From contig CAZCJL010000028.1 of NCBI GenBank assembly GCA_964498785.1, positions 1 through 63,947 on the forward strand: DNA of 63,947 nucleotides, read 5' to 3'. Numbering within the stretch: position 1 is the stretch's first letter; every line of letters begins with the position of its first letter. Shown piece by piece: positions 1 through 9,104 of the stretch. The stretch comes from Mariaggregatimicrobium sp964498785. GTDB lineage: Bacteria > Zhuqueibacterota > Zhuqueibacteria > Thermofontimicrobiales > Thiofontviventaceae. Under the pieces are notes generated by a model, which ran no database searches, was not told the DNA's origin, and saw nothing but the letters and a program-made list of their open reading frames with translations. The translations under genes and the position numbers were made by a program.

Positions 1-63
1 CCACATCATGAATCCGGAATGGAAAGACTTATACAATGATTTCGTTAAAACAGATATCTGAGC

Positions 64-88
64 GGATTCCTGCATCCGCAGGAATGAC
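64..88. repeat. Short palindromic repeat, copy A
   Basis: Hairpin with arms ATTCCTGC (66-73) and GCAGGAAT (78-85), followed by GAC. A copy matching at 24 of 25 positions lies in inverted orientation at 63864-63888. It looks like a dispersed intergenic palindromic repeat. Function unknown. Confidence 0.7.
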
Positions 89-129
89 AGCTCTATGCTG
101 AATAGTAACAAAAAAATTAAAAATAATCC

Positions 130-158
130 TTGATTTAAGTTTATTTTTCTCTTATATT
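130..158 (+). promoter_or_regulatory. Promoter of the TPR lipoprotein gene
   Basis: TTGATT (130-135), a 17-bp spacer, then TATATT (153-158) followed by G. The predicted transcript would start near 165, about 40 bases before the ATG at 207. The same TTGAnn-17-TATATT(G/C) layout occurs upstream of other transcription units in the window. Confidence 0.6.
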
Positions 159-206
159 GGTTCAATTTAATATGTTTTGTAAATCATAAGTCAAAGGAGA
201 CAAAAA

Positions 207-1298
207 ATGAGAAAAGTGCACTCAATATTGCTGGTGAGTGTGTTACTTATCGCAATGCTTACAATATTCGGATGCCAGTCCAAGGAGCTAACATCAGCTA
301 AAGTGTATATACAACAAGAAGACTGGGAAAAGGCTCAGGAACAATTGGAACAAGCTGTAAAACTTTATCCTGATGATGCTGAAGCTCACGCACTTTTAGG
401 CGAAGCTTATGGTCGAAAGGGTGCGTTTGAAAAAATGGCAAAAGAATTTGAAGCATCTTTGGCAATTAACCAGACGAGTGAACAACAAATTAATTATCTG
501 AGAGATAAATATTGGGTTGAAAATTTTAACAACGGTGTTGGCCAGGTAAAGGCCGATGATTTCGTGAAAGCGTTGGATTACTTTAAAAATTGCTCGGTCA
601 TCAATCCCGATAGAACGGATGCCTATAAAAATATCGCATTTGTTTATATAAAATTAGATTCGGTGGATAAGGCAATTGAAAGTTATAAAAAAGTACTTGC
701 GGCTGATCCCGACGATATACCAGTCATGCTGCTACTTGGTTCTTTGTATTACGATCACCAGGAATATGAAAAGACTGTCGAATTAATGGATAAAATACTT
801 GCACTTGAACCGAATAATTTAGAAGCCTTTTCTCAAAAAGCATTTGCTTACGATTCCATGGGCAAGCCGGACGAAGCGTTTCAGGCATATAATGAAGCTT
901 TGGCGCAAAATCCTGACAATACTGATTTGATGTTCAATCTCGGTCGGTTGTACTATTTGAAAAAAGACTATAATAAGGCTATTGAACAATTTGCAAAAGT
1001 ACTTACAATATCTCCGGATGATCATGAAGCGAACCTGAATATCGGAAATGCCTATTTGAGTGTTGCGGAAGAGCACATGAAACCTCTCCGGGCAGGAAAG
1101 GAAATGACTGAAGATGAATTTATCGCAAAAAGAAATCAAGCCATTGAAAATTATAAAAAAGCGATTCCTTACTTAGAAAAAGCCATTGAAGAAAAAGAAG
1201 ATGATCCGGCATTATGGACAAATTTGGGGGTTGCTTATATCAATGCAGGTGAGAAAGAAAAGGGCGAAGCAGCTTTTAAAAAAGCAGATGAGCTCTAA
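207..1298 (+). CDS. TPR-repeat lipoprotein
   Basis: A 363-residue protein with an N-terminal hydrophobic signal ending in a lipobox-like IFGC (Cys23), so it is probably a lipoprotein on the periplasmic face of a membrane. The rest is tandem tetratricopeptide repeats: successive 34-residue helical pairs with the usual A-x-x-x-Y/F and P-D/N signatures (e.g. LYPDDAEAHALLGEAY, INPDRTDAYKNIAFVY, LEPNNLEAFSQKAFAY, ISPDDHEANLNIGNAY). Such proteins are scaffolds in envelope assembly; no specific partner can be read from the sequence. An AAAGGAGA ribosome-binding site precedes the ATG. It has its own promoter and is followed by a strong terminator, so it is probably monocistronic. The TPR and lipoprotein calls are firm; the role is unknown. 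Confidence 0.85.
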   Translation: MRKVHSILLVSVLLIAMLTIFGCQSKELTSAKVYIQQEDWEKAQEQLEQAVKLYPDDAEAHALLGEAYGRKGAFEKMAKEFEASLAINQTSEQQINYLRDKYWVENFNNGVGQVKADDFVKALDYFKNCSVINPDRTDAYKNIAFVYIKLDSVDKAIESYKKVLAADPDDIPVMLLLGSLYYDHQEYEKTVELMDKILALEPNNLEAFSQKAFAYDSMGKPDEAFQAYNEALAQNPDNTDLMFNLGRLYYLKKDYNKAIEQFAKVLTISPDDHEANLNIGNAYLSVAEEHMKPLRAGKEMTEDEFIAKRNQAIENYKKAIPYLEKAIEEKEDDPALWTNLGVAYINAGEKEKGEAAFKKADEL

Positions 1299-1335
1299 TC
1301 TATTAAGAGATTCGGGATAAGATTTAGGTTTTGCT

Positions 1336-1373
1336 AAAAAAAGGAGCACATCAATAGAGTTGCTCCTTTTTTT
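1336..1373 (+). terminator. Rho-independent terminator after the TPR lipoprotein gene
   Basis: A 13-bp stem, AAAAAAAGGAGCA (1336-1348) pairing with TGCTCCTTTTTTT (1361-1373), around a 12-nt loop and ending in a T run. It may act in both directions because the 5' arm is A-rich. Confidence 0.85.
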
Positions 1374-1399
1374 ATTATAATGAGAAACTGAAAATACAC

Positions 1400-1430
1400 T
1401 TGACATTTATTTGAATTTACATTAAATTTG
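1400..1430 (+). promoter_or_regulatory. Promoter upstream of uppS
   Basis: TTGACA (1400-1405), 17 bp, then TAAATTTG (1423-1430). The downstream element fits the Bacteroidota -7 consensus TAnnTTTG exactly. The transcript would begin near 1437 and include the hairpin at 1452-1483. Confidence 0.65.
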
Positions 1431-1451
1431 GTAATATTAATAGTACGTCTC

Positions 1452-1483
1452 AAAGGAGCGTGAACCATTATTCGCTCCTTTTT
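1452..1483 (+). promoter_or_regulatory. Leader hairpin (possible attenuator) of uppS
   Basis: AAAGGAGCG (1452-1460) pairs with CGCTCCTTT (1473-1481) around a 12-nt loop and runs into five T residues. It lies downstream of the predicted promoter and about 50 bases before the uppS start, so it would be in the mRNA leader. The stem echoes the terminator at 1336-1373. A weak terminator or attenuator is one reading; a second terminator for upstream transcription is the other. Confidence 0.45.
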
Positions 1484-1530
1484 ACTTAAATCAATTAAAA
1501 TATAGAGAGCTTCAACCGTGGGATGATTTG

Positions 1531-2304
1531 ATGGAACTAGAAATTAAAGAAAGAATACTCAACAGAAAAAAATTGCCCAAACATATTGCTATTATTATGG
1601 ATGGCAATGGTCGATGGGCGAGTAAACGGGGACTCGATCGGATTGATGGTCACGCCGAAGGAGTAAATTCAGTTCGTAAAATTGTTGAAGCCTCCGGAGA
1701 ATTAGGTGTTGAAGTCGTTACATTTTATACTTTTAGCACCGAAAATTGGAAACGACCGAAGCAAGAGGTGTCATCTCTTTGGAAATTGCTGGTGAGAACT
1801 ATAAAAGATGAAGTCCCGGAATTAAATCGAAACAACGTTCAACTCCGCGTGACCGGTATTGTTGAACAGTTGCCCAAAATTACACGTCAGAGCATTCAAT
1901 ATGCAGTAAGGGCGCTGCAAAAGAATAATGGATTAATTTTGAACCTGGCGCTGAATTACAGTAGTCGCATGGAAATTTTATGTGCGATAAAACAAGTCGC
2001 GCAAAAGGTTAAAAAAGGTCTTTTAGATATAAATGATATTGATGAAAAACTCATTTCCGAACATTTGTTTACATGCGATTTGCCAGATCCGGATTTGGTG
2101 ATCCGGACAAGTGGGGAATTTCGTATTAGTAATTTTTTGCTCTGGCAAATTGCGTATTCAGAATTATATATTACAGATACGCTTTGGCCTGATTTTCGCG
2201 AAAAAGAATTTTATCATGCCATCGAGTCATATCAACTTCGGGAACGTCGATTTGGTATGATTAGTGATCAAGTGAGTAATATGGATGTTGCTCATTGTGT
2301 TTGA
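1531..2304 (+). CDS. uppS: Isoprenyl (undecaprenyl diphosphate) synthase
   Basis: A cis-prenyltransferase that extends farnesyl diphosphate with isopentenyl diphosphate to the C55 carrier used for peptidoglycan and surface glycans. The signature HIAIIMDGNGRWA with the catalytic Asp (residue 24) is intact. So are TFYTFSTENWKRP and the C-terminal RTSGE-RISNFLLWQ-AYSELY block that binds Mg2+ and isopentenyl diphosphate. Its 257 residues are normal for the family. The ATG at 1531 is preferred to the in-frame TTG at 1528. Usually uppS is followed by cdsA; here it is followed by tamB and bamA, so carrier-lipid synthesis sits beside outer-membrane assembly. It is relevant to the polysaccharide locus downstream, which needs the same carrier. 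Confidence 0.95.
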   Translation: MELEIKERILNRKKLPKHIAIIMDGNGRWASKRGLDRIDGHAEGVNSVRKIVEASGELGVEVVTFYTFSTENWKRPKQEVSSLWKLLVRTIKDEVPELNRNNVQLRVTGIVEQLPKITRQSIQYAVRALQKNNGLILNLALNYSSRMEILCAIKQVAQKVKKGLLDINDIDEKLISEHLFTCDLPDPDLVIRTSGEFRISNFLLWQIAYSELYITDTLWPDFREKEFYHAIESYQLRERRFGMISDQVSNMDVAHCV

Positions 2305-2491
2305 TGTTGTTTGGTGCTTCGTGCGCTGTTATCGATGTCGCTGATTTCAAAGGAACTTTGATGATTTGCGCATCGTTAAAGTTATGTCAAATTAATAAGA
2401 AACGTAGGTTGTCTCATTTGTCAGTGAATGTTATTCCGAGCGATTAGTAGAATAGAGAGTTCCCTGAAATAAAATAGTTATTGATTGAACC

Positions 2492-2531
2492 TGGCGATTC
2501 CCAGTCTCTGCTCCTGAATCGCCATTTTTTT
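2492..2531 (+). terminator. Rho-independent terminator between uppS and tamB
   Basis: TGGCGATTC (2492-2500) pairs perfectly with GAATCGCCA (2516-2524), followed by seven T residues. It ends only 14 bases before the tamB ATG. It either terminates uppS transcription or attenuates read-through into tamB. The rest of 2305-2491 shows only a degenerate GTTATTCCGAGCG-like intergenic repeat (from about 2429). Confidence 0.8.
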
Positions 2532-2544
2532 ATAGAATATTTTT

Positions 2545-5500
2545 ATGAGATCTAGACCATGGATTCTCGTATTGGCGCTGATTGTTACGTTTACAGCTTT
2601 GATTATTTATCACGGTTGGACGATTTTTAAGGCCAATGAAAGAATAAAAAATTATCTGGTCTCAAAAATCAGACCAGTTCTAGGTGACAAATGTGATATT
2701 GAATATCTCGATATGGCACTGGGAGCGGTTCATCTAAAAGGCGTGCAAATTGAATCCAATAATAGCTATTATAGCTTGTATATCGAAGACTTACGCATTG
2801 GATATAACTTTGCTAATCTCATTAAAAACGGTTTCAAACCCCAAAAATCTCCGCAAGATATCTTGTTTGTTAATCCTAGATTAACAATTAAATATCATCC
2901 CCATAATGATAGCACAAGCATGGATTTTGCAATTGTTGATAGCCTGGAAAATGGAAATGGTTATCATGGCTACCTTGATAAAGCACGACATTTTGATTTC
3001 CTCAAACGAATTACTATTTCAAAAGGGTCCATCGTTTATATCGATTCGCTTGATTTACAGACAATTTTGGCGAATGATATTAGTGGCTGGGTTAGTACCC
3101 GGGATCTCAAAAATGCAAAAGCACGGATGGTTGGGAAAATTTTCCACTCGAATCAATTGAATCTCAGGCTGGATGGGGAAATCGATCTTATTCATGAAAA
3201 ATTGGAATTCCTGAAGTTAAATTTAATTAATTTCCAATGGCGAGAAAGAATCCCATTCTTCATCCCAGATTATCTGGATATTCAACAGGGGCTCATTAAC
3301 GGTAATATTGTTGTTACAGAAAAGGACAATAACGCGGGCTTTGATGTAAACGGGGATTTGACAATAAAAGATGGTGCATTCCGCATCAAGAATAAAAATC
3401 TTTTTATTACAGATATTAATCTTGATGCAGAAATTAAAAATTGGGATTTTATTGTTAATAAATCAGATCAACAGTTCAACGGTTCTGTCGTCGAGATTGA
3501 GGGTGGTATCAAAAATATATTAAATCCTGAATTTAACTTGAATGTATTTTCCCGGGAATTTGATATTGCTGAATTCCAGGCTTACTTTCAACCCAAAACA
3601 AAAATTCGATTCGCTGGTAATTCAGAATTGAATATGTCTATTCTGAATTCGTATAAAAATCCGATGCTAACAGCTCACTTAAGTTGCCCGCATCTTAAAA
3701 TTGATAAACATCATGTTGATGACGTCCGATTTACACTTTCTTATATGGATTCTGTCATTGAGGTAAAACATTTTTATAGCAAACATCAGTCTAATTTAAT
3801 AAAGGGAGATGGACAAATAGATTTTTCCACTCCTGAAGGACTGATTAATTTTCAGTTTTATTTGGATGGAAAACTGCCGGATGATTTCAGAATGTTAAAT
3901 GTTGCATCTTTTGCGAATAGTGATTGCCATGCACAATTAAATTTATGGGGTCATCTAAGTGAAATTAATGGCAAAATGCGGGTGGAATGTGATCCGGTAT
4001 TTCAAGGCTCTTCTCCCACGTCGCTTGTAAATCATTTTCAATTTAAGGAAAATCTGTTGACTTTTTCAACAACCTCAGAACAATTTAAAATTAATATCGA
4101 TGGCGCTGCTAATTTTCAGGAAAAGGAACATCAGTATCAAATTAATTTCAAAAATGTTCATGAATTGTTGTTTCAATTCCCGGAATATCAATCATTAAAA
4201 AAGCCCTTTGATTTTAAAACATCGACTGTTGAGGTTTATATTCAACCAAATCGGACAGATGTGTTTAGCACGTTTGAATGGAAAGATGAAAAAGATTTGG
4301 GACGCAGGGCAAGTCAAGTGAATATTTGGATGAGAGGGCCTGAGGAGAAGAGGAGAATTACGAGCAGTTTAAAAGCTGTTTTCGGAAAACAACATTATGA
4401 AGGCGCTGTTTCTCTTGTCAAGGAAAATGATGTTTTAAGCATAAATGAATTGAAAATCAAAAATATATTAAACGCGCGCGGAAAAATTGATTTATCCTCG
4501 CCACAGTCTATTGAAGGAAAGCTAGTATTTCAGAATTCCGATTTGAACCATATTTATAATTTGTTTACTCTGAATCCGGATTTCATTAACCAGGGTAGTG
4601 TGGACGGTGAATTTGATATCAGTGGCACAGTGGATAATCCGGCTCTTAAGGGGACGCTAAATATTCGAGATAGTTACTTAAATAATGTTGGCATTTATGA
4701 CGGCGATGTGAGAATTCGTTATGCTGATAAAAATATTAATATCGATCAAATGGAACTGCGACGGAATGGCGTTGACCTTTTCTCCGGAAATGGCGGTTAT
4801 TTTTCAGATATTAGCAAAGCGGATATTCACCTGACCGGGCGTAAAATAGATTTGAATGTACTGGTCCAATCTTTATCTGAACATAAAAATTTAATTTTCG
4901 GAGAGGCGGATGCAAATTTGAGGCTTCTCGGGGCATTGGATGATCTGGAAATCACCGGAGATATTGAAATCGGAAAAGGACAATTTTCGCGATTTGCATT
5001 TGATTCAATACATGCAAAGTTAGGAAGATCAAAGGAGAATGTCAGCAATATTGCCGGAATTTCTTTGAAAGAGTTTCTTGTTATACGGGAAAATCAATTC
5101 ACAATAAAAGGCGATGGATTAATCCCGTTTTCATCTCTTGATACAATGGACATCCGGTTAAACGGAAACGGAAATTTATTATCTGTTTTACCGGAAATTA
5201 CTGGTTTTTTTAAGGAGACAAGAAGTGACGGTGAATGGGATGTTCGTTTTACCGGTAGTCCTGGTAATCTGTCGATTGCAAGCGGCCATGTCAAGTTGCA
5301 AAACGGTTTTTTGGAATTGGGCGCAGTCGCTCCTAAAATAAATGACATTTCAGTGAAGTTAATCGTAGAACCAGACGGCTTTGTAAAAGTCGATTATATT
5401 CGTGGTAAAGTGAAACAGCGAGAGTTTTCGTTTTTCAATAATAAAGCTTCGGAAATATGCTGTCAACGAAATTTATCGCCGTTTGTAATAAAGGATTTAG

Positions 5501-6678
5501 GGCTTGATTTCGGTGTGTGGTCAATAATGACGACCAGTAAGGGAGTCCCGCTTCATGTTCCCGCGTTAATGGAAAAGGGTGAAATAGGCAATTTTGAGTT
5601 TATTGGCAGGGATAGTTGTGAAAAATTTTATGTTGCCGGCCCGGTTGAGAATCCGGTCGTAAGAGGCAAAATCAAGCTGCGTAATGTCAATTTGATGTAT
5701 CCTTTTGCAGAAACGCCGGGAATGGCTGAAAGCCCAATAATCAGATTGCTTGAGCTTGTTGAATGGAATGTGTTGGCAATTGCCGGTAAAGACACTCGCT
5801 ATGAAAAAGAAATCCCGAGCGGGGTGGATAAAGTTTATGTAAACTTGTTAATTGACAGCGGTGTTGGCGGGTTGGATTTTTCCGGAATCATTGATGATGA
5901 AAGTTTTGCAATCGAGGGGAAAGCAGAGTCTACCAATGGAAATGTGGATTATCTGGATTTTGATTTTCGGGTGGAAAAGGCAGGTATCGAATTTGATAAA
6001 AGTACCTTGATGCCTGTGGTGTACGGAAATGCAAAAGTCACAGTTGCGGATTCACTTGGTGTTCCGCACAATATTTTTCTCACACTTTTACTTGAAGATG
6101 AAGCGAGCGGGTATGTTCAAACAAGGGGACGTTGGGGGAAAATACAATTTAAACTTACCACCGATAACCCGAACATTGGTTTAACAGATGGTGAAATTCT
6201 CGCTTCTCTGGGCTATTCTGCAAGTAATATACGGGAAAAAGCAACGGATATTATCGGAATTAGCACGGATAATTATCTCTTCCGACCGCTGTTTCGGCCT
6301 TTCGAACGTCAATTAGAACGTACACTTAACCTGGATCTGGTTCGATTTAGTTCCCGATTTGCGCGAAATCTTATTGAAATGAACTTATGGCGCGATGAAA
6401 TCGTTAATAATAATTCAAAGTTATTTCTTTTGAGAAGTAGCAGACTAATGGTTGGAAAATATCTGGCAGAGCGTGTGTTTCTGTCATATACCGGACAACT
6501 GGAATCCAACATGAATTATCGACAACACGGAGAACAGCTTGGTCTGAAACACCGGCTGGGACTTGAATACCGAATTAATTCAAATTTATTATTGGAAATG
6601 GAATATAATTACAACAGTTTCTTGATTGAACGCGAAGATAAGCGTATATTTCTCAGACATTCATTTCCCATACAATAG
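2545..6678 (+). CDS. tamB: TamB-like translocation/assembly module protein (AsmA-like/DUF490)
   Basis: A 1377-residue protein with a single N-terminal membrane anchor (about residues 5-25) and a very long region of repetitive beta-strand-rich sequence typical of bridge-like lipid-transfer proteins. It ends in the TamB/DUF490 domain (about residues 950-1377, with DVRFTGSPGNL, GGLDFSG, VYGNAKVTV, LTLLLEDEASGYVQTRG-, GEILASLGYS and a hydrophobic C-terminus). TamB-family proteins span the periplasm and are implicated in outer-membrane protein assembly and phospholipid transport. Directly downstream is bamA, the usual Omp85 partner; no separate tamA is present in the window, so this TamB may work with BamA as proposed in lineages lacking TamA. 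The start has no strong ribosome-binding site and follows a terminator hairpin closely. Confidence 0.85.
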   Translation: MRSRPWILVLALIVTFTALIIYHGWTIFKANERIKNYLVSKIRPVLGDKCDIEYLDMALGAVHLKGVQIESNNSYYSLYIEDLRIGYNFANLIKNGFKPQKSPQDILFVNPRLTIKYHPHNDSTSMDFAIVDSLENGNGYHGYLDKARHFDFLKRITISKGSIVYIDSLDLQTILANDISGWVSTRDLKNAKARMVGKIFHSNQLNLRLDGEIDLIHEKLEFLKLNLINFQWRERIPFFIPDYLDIQQGLINGNIVVTEKDNNAGFDVNGDLTIKDGAFRIKNKNLFITDINLDAEIKNWDFIVNKSDQQFNGSVVEIEGGIKNILNPEFNLNVFSREFDIAEFQAYFQPKTKIRFAGNSELNMSILNSYKNPMLTAHLSCPHLKIDKHHVDDVRFTLSYMDSVIEVKHFYSKHQSNLIKGDGQIDFSTPEGLINFQFYLDGKLPDDFRMLNVASFANSDCHAQLNLWGHLSEINGKMRVECDPVFQGSSPTSLVNHFQFKENLLTFSTTSEQFKINIDGAANFQEKEHQYQINFKNVHELLFQFPEYQSLKKPFDFKTSTVEVYIQPNRTDVFSTFEWKDEKDLGRRASQVNIWMRGPEEKRRITSSLKAVFGKQHYEGAVSLVKENDVLSINELKIKNILNARGKIDLSSPQSIEGKLVFQNSDLNHIYNLFTLNPDFINQGSVDGEFDISGTVDNPALKGTLNIRDSYLNNVGIYDGDVRIRYADKNINIDQMELRRNGVDLFSGNGGYFSDISKADIHLTGRKIDLNVLVQSLSEHKNLIFGEADANLRLLGALDDLEITGDIEIGKGQFSRFAFDSIHAKLGRSKENVSNIAGISLKEFLVIRENQFTIKGDGLIPFSSLDTMDIRLNGNGNLLSVLPEITGFFKETRSDGEWDVRFTGSPGNLSIASGHVKLQNGFLELGAVAPKINDISVKLIVEPDGFVKVDYIRGKVKQREFSFFNNKASEICCQRNLSPFVIKDLGLDFGVWSIMTTSKGVPLHVPALMEKGEIGNFEFIGRDSCEKFYVAGPVENPVVRGKIKLRNVNLMYPFAETPGMAESPIIRLLELVEWNVLAIAGKDTRYEKEIPSGVDKVYVNLLIDSGVGGLDFSGIIDDESFAIEGKAESTNGNVDYLDFDFRVEKAGIEFDKSTLMPVVYGNAKVTVADSLGVPHNIFLTLLLEDEASGYVQTRGRWGKIQFKLTTDNPNIGLTDGEILASLGYSASNIREKATDIIGISTDNYLFRPLFRPFERQLERTLNLDLVRFSSRFARNLIEMNLWRDEIVNNNSKLFLLRSSRLMVGKYLAERVFLSYTGQLESNMNYRQHGEQLGLKHRLGLEYRINSNLLLEMEYNYNSFLIEREDKRIFLRHSFPIQ

Positions 6679-6706
6679 AAAAAAATTGCAGTTGGTTATT
6701 TTTCTC

Positions 6707-6735
6707 TTTACAATTGTATAAAAATTTTGTATTTT
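6707..6735 (+). promoter_or_regulatory. Possible promoter of the bamA-lpxA cluster
   Basis: TTTACA (6707-6712), 17 bp, TATTTT (6730-6735). If used, the message begins about 18 bases before the bamA ATG at 6760. It is a weaker match than the other promoters listed here. Confidence 0.4.
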
Positions 6736-6759
6736 ATTATCCCTAAAGAGGAGTTTCTG

Positions 6760-9072
6760 ATGATTGTAAAAAGCGTTAATAAAATTTTAATTGTTTTCTT
6801 TATAATATATTTTATTTCATCGATAGCAATTGCCCAAAAGCAATCCATCAAAATATTGGGATTGACTGTTAATGGGCATAAAACAGCAGATGCAAATATT
6901 ATAAAAATTAATTCCGGCTTAGCCGCGGGTAAAGAGGTAAGCAGTGAAGATATACAGAATGCAATTAAGAATTTATGGAATTTGAATCTTTTTTCGGATA
7001 TACAAATTGTTGTTGATCGTGAGTTAGCAGATGGGGCATATCTGACAATTGAAGTAAAAGAGAATCCACGGTTGGAGAAAATTGAATTAGAGGGCAATAA
7101 AAAGTTAAAAAAAGATGACATCGAAAAAGAGTTGGATTTTTATCGCGGTCAAGTACTTTCACCCCGACATATTTTAGATGCAAAGAAAAAATTATTGAAA
7201 ATTTATAAGGACAAAGGATACCTGCTTGCTGAAATCGAGGCAATTAAGACAGAAGCAGAAAAAGATAATCGGGTGATTCTTCGTCTCAAAATTAAAGAAG
7301 GAAACAAGGTTCAGGTTAAGAAAATTGATTTTTTTGGCAATGAGAATTTTTCCGATGGTAAACTGCGGAAGCAAATGAAAGAGACAAAAGAAGATCGCTG
7401 GTGGCGTGGCGCTGATTTCGATCGAGAAAAGTATGAAGAAGACTTGTTAAAAATAATCGAATTTTATCGAAATGAAGGATTTCGAGATGCAGAAGTAGTG
7501 AACGATTCTATTTATTTCGATTCCCGGAAAAAAGATTTATTTATTGACATAATGGTTGATGAAGGGGGACAATATTATTTTGGCGATATTACCTGGCAGG
7601 GAAATAAATTATTTACCAATGAAGAGTTGCAAGCTCTTGTGGATTTTAAGCGCGGGGATACATATAGTCTGGAAAAATTACAAAAAGCTGTCATTGAAGA
7701 ATTAGGGACTGTCTATTATAATGCCGGATATATCTGGGTGATGATAAATCCAAAAGAAATTCCGGTAGCCAAAGATACTGTAGATGTTCACTTCTTTGTA
7801 AATGAAGGAAGTTTGGCAAAGGTAAATAAAATTCATATCGCCGGAAATACGCGAACAAAAGAAAAAGTTATCCGACGGGAATTAAGGATTGCACCCGGAG
7901 AAACTTTTAGTAAAGCGGCGCTGGAGAGAAGTCAGCGAGAAGTTTGGGTGATGAATTATTTTTCAGATGTTAAAATTGATTATTGGCCCGTTGGTGAAGA
8001 AAAAATTGACCTGAAATTTGAAGTCGAAGAAAAATCAACCGATTTAGCAAATATGTCGGCCGGATGGAGTGAACGAGATAAACTTATTGGCAGCCTTGGC
8101 GTTGCCATGAATAACCTGTTCGGTAACGGTCAACGACTCAGCTTCGATTGGAACTTTGGTCGATATTATCGATCATTTCAGGTAAGTTTTACTGAACCGT
8201 GGTTATTAGACACTCCCACTCTTGCAGGATTTAGTTTATACGATACAAAACGAGAAGGAAGATTCTATTACGGTTATAATCAACGGAGTCGCGGTGGGTC
8301 GCTTCGGTTAGGCAGACGTCTCCGATGGCCGGATAACTATTTCCGCAGTGACTGGATTTACCGCCTCGATCAAACCGAACTCTGGGGATTTTCAGAACAG
8401 ATTATTAATTACAATCCGCGTAACATTATTGAAGAACAATGGCCGCTTATTTCCAGCAGTGTTACGCAAATAATTTCCCGTAATAGCTTAAATCGTCCGG
8501 AGTTTCCAACAGAGGGATCGGAATTTTCCATTTCAACAGAATTTGCCGGCGGACCCCTGGGCGGAAATGTGGGATTTCATAAACACATTTTACGAGCGGG
8601 ATGGTTCTTTCCTTCTTTTTGGAAATTTGTGTTTTATTCCAGTGTTACCGCAGGTTTTATGGATGGCTTTGCCGATGATTCAAAAATCCCATACCTTGAA
8701 TACTTCTTTATGGGCGGCGAAGGCATGTCCAGTTCTATCCCTCTTCGAGGATATGAAGATCCACTTTCCGGTGTCGTCACGTCCGAAGGGGGAAAGTCGA
8801 TGTTTAAATATACATTCGAATTTCGATTCCCGATAATTCCGAATCCCACTATGTTCGGTTTGCTTTTCGCCGAAGGTGGTAATACATGGGTTCAGGTGAG
8901 TGATACCGATCCGTTTGATTTGCGACGTTCTGCTGGAATCGGTGCACGTATCTACATGCCAATGATTGGAATTATTGGTTTTGATTATGCGTATGGTTTT
9001 GATAAAGTGGATGCCAACGACGATAAGTACGGGGATTGGCATCCGCACTTTGTTTTTGGAAGAAGTTTCTAA
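6760..9072 (+). CDS. bamA: Outer membrane protein assembly factor BamA
   Basis: The central Omp85 subunit of the BAM complex, which inserts beta-barrel proteins into the outer membrane. An N-terminal signal peptide (MIVKSVNKIL...SSIAIA|Q) is followed by five POTRA repeats (about residues 25-435, with recurring VxGNxxxxxxxIxxEL signatures such as LEGNKKLKKDDIEKEL and IAGNTRTKEKVIRREL) and a 16-strand barrel (about 436-770). The barrel carries the family loop-6 motif, here GGEGMSSSIPLRGYEDP with the conserved RGY/RGF arginine, and ends in a C-terminal Phe. The ATG at 6760 has a good AAAGAGGAG site; the in-frame TTG at 6727 lies inside the proposed promoter and is rejected. Length 770 is normal. 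It is followed at short distance by skp and the lpx genes, a common envelope cluster. Confidence 0.96.
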   Translation: MIVKSVNKILIVFFIIYFISSIAIAQKQSIKILGLTVNGHKTADANIIKINSGLAAGKEVSSEDIQNAIKNLWNLNLFSDIQIVVDRELADGAYLTIEVKENPRLEKIELEGNKKLKKDDIEKELDFYRGQVLSPRHILDAKKKLLKIYKDKGYLLAEIEAIKTEAEKDNRVILRLKIKEGNKVQVKKIDFFGNENFSDGKLRKQMKETKEDRWWRGADFDREKYEEDLLKIIEFYRNEGFRDAEVVNDSIYFDSRKKDLFIDIMVDEGGQYYFGDITWQGNKLFTNEELQALVDFKRGDTYSLEKLQKAVIEELGTVYYNAGYIWVMINPKEIPVAKDTVDVHFFVNEGSLAKVNKIHIAGNTRTKEKVIRRELRIAPGETFSKAALERSQREVWVMNYFSDVKIDYWPVGEEKIDLKFEVEEKSTDLANMSAGWSERDKLIGSLGVAMNNLFGNGQRLSFDWNFGRYYRSFQVSFTEPWLLDTPTLAGFSLYDTKREGRFYYGYNQRSRGGSLRLGRRLRWPDNYFRSDWIYRLDQTELWGFSEQIINYNPRNIIEEQWPLISSSVTQIISRNSLNRPEFPTEGSEFSISTEFAGGPLGGNVGFHKHILRAGWFFPSFWKFVFYSSVTAGFMDGFADDSKIPYLEYFFMGGEGMSSSIPLRGYEDPLSGVVTSEGGKSMFKYTFEFRFPIIPNPTMFGLLFAEGGNTWVQVSDTDPFDLRRSAGIGARIYMPMIGIIGFDYAYGFDKVDANDDKYGDWHPHFVFGRSF

Positions 9073-9104
9073 TTTAAATGAATTATAATATTTGGAGGAT
9101 TAGA

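Noticed and set aside
6727..6759. Upstream TTG start for BamA
   Set aside because: It falls in the proposed promoter, lacks a ribosome-binding site and would put charged residues before the signal peptide; ATG 6760 has AAAGAGGAG.
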